Shown here: positions 63,101 through 64,000 of the stretch, piece after piece
Layout: every line of letters starts with the position of its first letter
How positions within the stretch are numbered: position 1 is the first letter of the stretch
Origin: BAIKAL-G1 sp943369525
Lineage (GTDB): Bacteria > Cyanobacteriota > Cyanobacteriia > PCC-6307 > Cyanobiaceae
Length of the DNA stretch: 64,000 nt
NCBI GenBank assembly: GCA_943369525.1
Contig: CALRNL020000001.1
Location: 372,001 to 436,000 of the forward strand
Direction of reading: 5' to 3'
Notes under the pieces: generated by a model
The model's database searches: none
Seen by the model: the letters and a program-made list of their open reading frames with translations, nothing else
What the model was told of the DNA's origin: nothing
Translations under genes and position numbers: made by a program

Positions 63101-63618
63101 AAATCCTCGCCAAAACGGTGCTGATGCCAGCGGGCCACCTCCCGGGCGACCTCGGGACGCCCCTTCAAGATCGCCTGGGGAATCTCGCCGCCCAGGCAGG
63201 CGGTGGCCACGATCAGGCCCTCGCGGTGCTGTTCCAGGGTGGCCTTATCAATGCAGGCGCGCGCAAAAATGCCACGGCCGCGCATGCCGCGCAGGTGGCT
63301 GATGCTGGTGAGCTTGACCAGGTTGCGGTAGCCGGTGGCGTTCTTCGCCAGCACGACCAGGTGGTAGCGCCGCTCCTTCTTCGGCTGGGGATCGTCGATC
63401 GAGCCGTTCACCACATACATCTCGTTGCCGATGATCGGCTTGATGCCGGCGCCCTTGCAGAGCTTGAGCAGCTCGATGGCGCCATACATGACGCCGTGGT
63501 CGGTGAGGGCCAGGGCCGGCATGCCCAGCTCCACGGCCCGCTCCACCATCTGGGGCAACTGGGAGGCCCCATCGAGGAGGCTGTAGTCGCTGTGGTTGTG
63601 GAGCGGAACGAAGGCCAA
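60097..63618 (-). CDS. dnaE: DNA polymerase III alpha subunit
   Basis: This is the replicative polymerase, with 1173 residues. It starts with the PHP domain (F-V-P-L-H-N-H-S-D-Y-S). The catalytic motif P-D-I-D-T-D-F of the palm is present, and an OB domain and C-terminal part follow. Many cyanobacteria have a split, intein-interrupted dnaE, but here it is one continuous frame with no intein insertion. There is no ATG. The start is TTG at 63618, since an in-frame stop lies six codons upstream and the next residues match the family start. Confidence 0.97.
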   Translation of the reverse strand: MAFVPLHNHSDYSLLDGASQLPQMVERAVELGMPALALTDHGVMYGAIELLKLCKGAGIKPIIGNEMYVVNGSIDDPQPKKERRYHLVVLAKNATGYRNLVKLTSISHLRGMRGRGIFARACIDKATLEQHREGLIVATACLGGEIPQAILKGRPEVAREVARWHQHRFGEDFYLEIQDHGSPEDRIVNTEIVRIARELGIALIATNDAHYLTRNDVEAHDALLCVLTGKLVTDEKRLRYTGTEYIKSEAEMLALFADHLEPDLVAEAVANTALVADKVEDYDILGRYQMPRFPIPAGHTAVTYLAEVTEAGLRDRLRLGSADPIDPTYGDRMAFELQVMEQMGFPTYFLVVWDYIRFARENGIPVGPGRGSAAGSLVAYALGITNIDPVVNGLLFERFLNPERKSMPDIDTDFCIERRGEVIDYVTRRYGEDKVAQIITFNRMTSKAVLKDVARVLDIPYGDADRLAKLIPVVRGKPAKLKEMIGPESPAPEFREKYEKDANVKRWVDMAMRIEGTNKTFGVHAAGVVIAAEPLDELVPLQRNNDGQVITQYFMEDVESMGLLKMDFLGLKNLTMIEKTIDLVEKNSGLRIDPDDLPANDEGTYALLARGDLEGIFQLESSGMRQIVRDLKPSSLEDISSILALYRPGPLDAGLIPKFINRKHGREAIDFVDGKLEPILKETYGIMVYQEQIMRIAQDLAGYSLGEADLLRRAMGKKKVSEMQKHRDLFVNGASERGVASSVADALFDQMVLFAEYCFNKSHSTAYGAVTYQTAYLKAHYPVAYMAALLTVNAGTTDKVQRYISNCNAMGIEVMSPDVNASGVDFTPTGERILFGLSAVRNLGDGAIRSLISAREAEGPFRSLADLCDRIPGQTLNRRALESLIHSGALDSLEPKANRAQLMADLDLLLDWSSSRAKDRASGQGNLFDLLGGSAAAAGSPGDISTAPKAAPVADYPPTEKLRLEKELVGFYLSDHPLKQLGRPIRLLSAVGLGSLEEQADKARVSVVAMVPELRQVTTRKGDRMAVLQLEDLSGSCEAVVFPKTYARLADHLIVDARLVVWGSIDRRDERVQLIVDDCRAIDDLKVLMVDLLAEEASDIAVQHRLRECLQLHRNELEQGGMRVPVVARVCHQSESRYVRLGHQFCVNDAGAALTTLNGQAFRASLSSPLAAV

Positions 63619-63794
63619 AGGGGGTGTCCAGGGTCAAGCCACGCTAGGACTCGAACGCAATATTCAGGGTCCCAGGCGCCAAAAACAGGCTCTGGCACAC
63701 CAGATCTGGTGGAGCCACCAAACCGATGGCAAGAGCGACGGGGCTGGCAGAGGGGCGCTGCCGGCGGCCAAAACCAGCCCCATGGAACCCTTCG

Positions 63795-64000
63795 CTAGGG
63801 CACCAGGGCCGCGACGGGCCGCGACGCCATCACCTGGGCCGCCTGCTCATAGTGGTGGGCCACCTGGAGCAGGCGGGGCTCCTGCAGCACGCCGGTGATC
63901 AGCTGCAGGCCGATCGGCAAGCCCTGGCCATCAAAGCCGCAGGGCAGGCTGATCGCCGGCAGACCGGCCATGTTGGCCGGAATCGTCAGCAGGTCGGCCA
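63795..64000 (-). CDS. gatA: Aspartyl/glutamyl-tRNA amidotransferase subunit A (C-terminal fragment)
   Basis: The last 68 codons of gatA are visible on the minus strand, ending with TAG at 63795-63797; the rest lies beyond the window. The sequence reads D-L-L-T-I-P-A-N-M-A-G-L-P-A-I-S-L-P-C-G-F, then L-P-I-G-L-Q-L-I-T and a helix ending the protein. This is the amidase-fold C-terminus of GatA, which amidates Glu-tRNA(Gln) and Asp-tRNA(Asn). It is oriented like dnaE, and about 175 bp separate them. Confidence 0.9.
   Translation of the reverse strand, partial: ADLLTIPANMAGLPAISLPCGFDGQGLPIGLQLITGVLQEPRLLQVAHHYEQAAQVMASRPVAALVP

Noticed and set aside
60097..63618. Intein inside dnaE
   Set aside because: The frame is continuous, with the usual length and no splicing-domain motifs.

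Overview
The window is chromosomal DNA from a high-GC picocyanobacterium of the Cyanobium / freshwater Synechococcus type. It carries the dark-operative protochlorophyllide reductase genes (chlN, chlB, chlL), cytochrome c6 (petJ), PAM68, Ycf51, a CPP1-like protein, a DUF3531 protein, a B12-dependent ribonucleotide reductase and an undivided, intein-free dnaE. Codon use is strongly GC3-rich, so most real genes have long antisense open frames, which I left out. GTG and TTG starts are common. I saw no phage, transposase, CRISPR array or integrase.

Layout. 1-9.2 kb: DUF3531 fragment, an ABC ATPase, hslO, CPP1-like, prfC, a methyltransferase, nrdJ, a small exported protein and tRNA-Ser(UGA). 9.6-13.8 kb: the chlN-chlB-chlL cluster. 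14-18 kb: an exported protein/lipoprotein pair, a class II aldolase-fold enzyme and a cation/proton antiporter. 18-28 kb: recQ, a Nif11-domain protein divergent from a DUF1499 protein, an SbcD-like/YhaN-like nuclease-ATPase pair, and clpB. 28-38 kb: exported proteins, petJ, an SDR coupled to hemE, glgB, a duplicated-domain exported protein and a CocE-type hydrolase. 38-41.4 kb: a lower-GC gene that joins a histidine phosphatase to a PAP2 phosphatase, then a second antiporter. 41.7-50.7 kb: DUF4332, Ycf51, TamB, ROK kinase, proA, folB. 50.9-54.5 kb: an SOS-type umuDC locus with a consensus cyanobacterial LexA box, then an ankyrin protein. 54.6-64 kb: dnaG, an EamA transporter, a lipoprotein, ruvA, rpsO, PAM68, dnaE and the 3' end of gatA.

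Functional links. Chlorophyll and haem synthesis (chlNBL, hemE, possibly CPP1) sits near electron transport (petJ) and PSII assembly (PAM68). Genome maintenance is well represented (recQ, SbcD/YhaN-like, umuDC, ruvA, dnaG, dnaE, nrdJ). Proteostasis is served by clpB and hslO.

The most notable signals are: the two-phosphatase fusion at 38181-39440; the LexA box at 51558-51571, which lies in the last codons of an uncharacterised gene; and a recurring class of short-period tandem arrays (11, 13, 14, 15 and 18 bp). These arrays sit at gene ends or inside in-frame protein loops, and recur often enough to look like a local expansion process.
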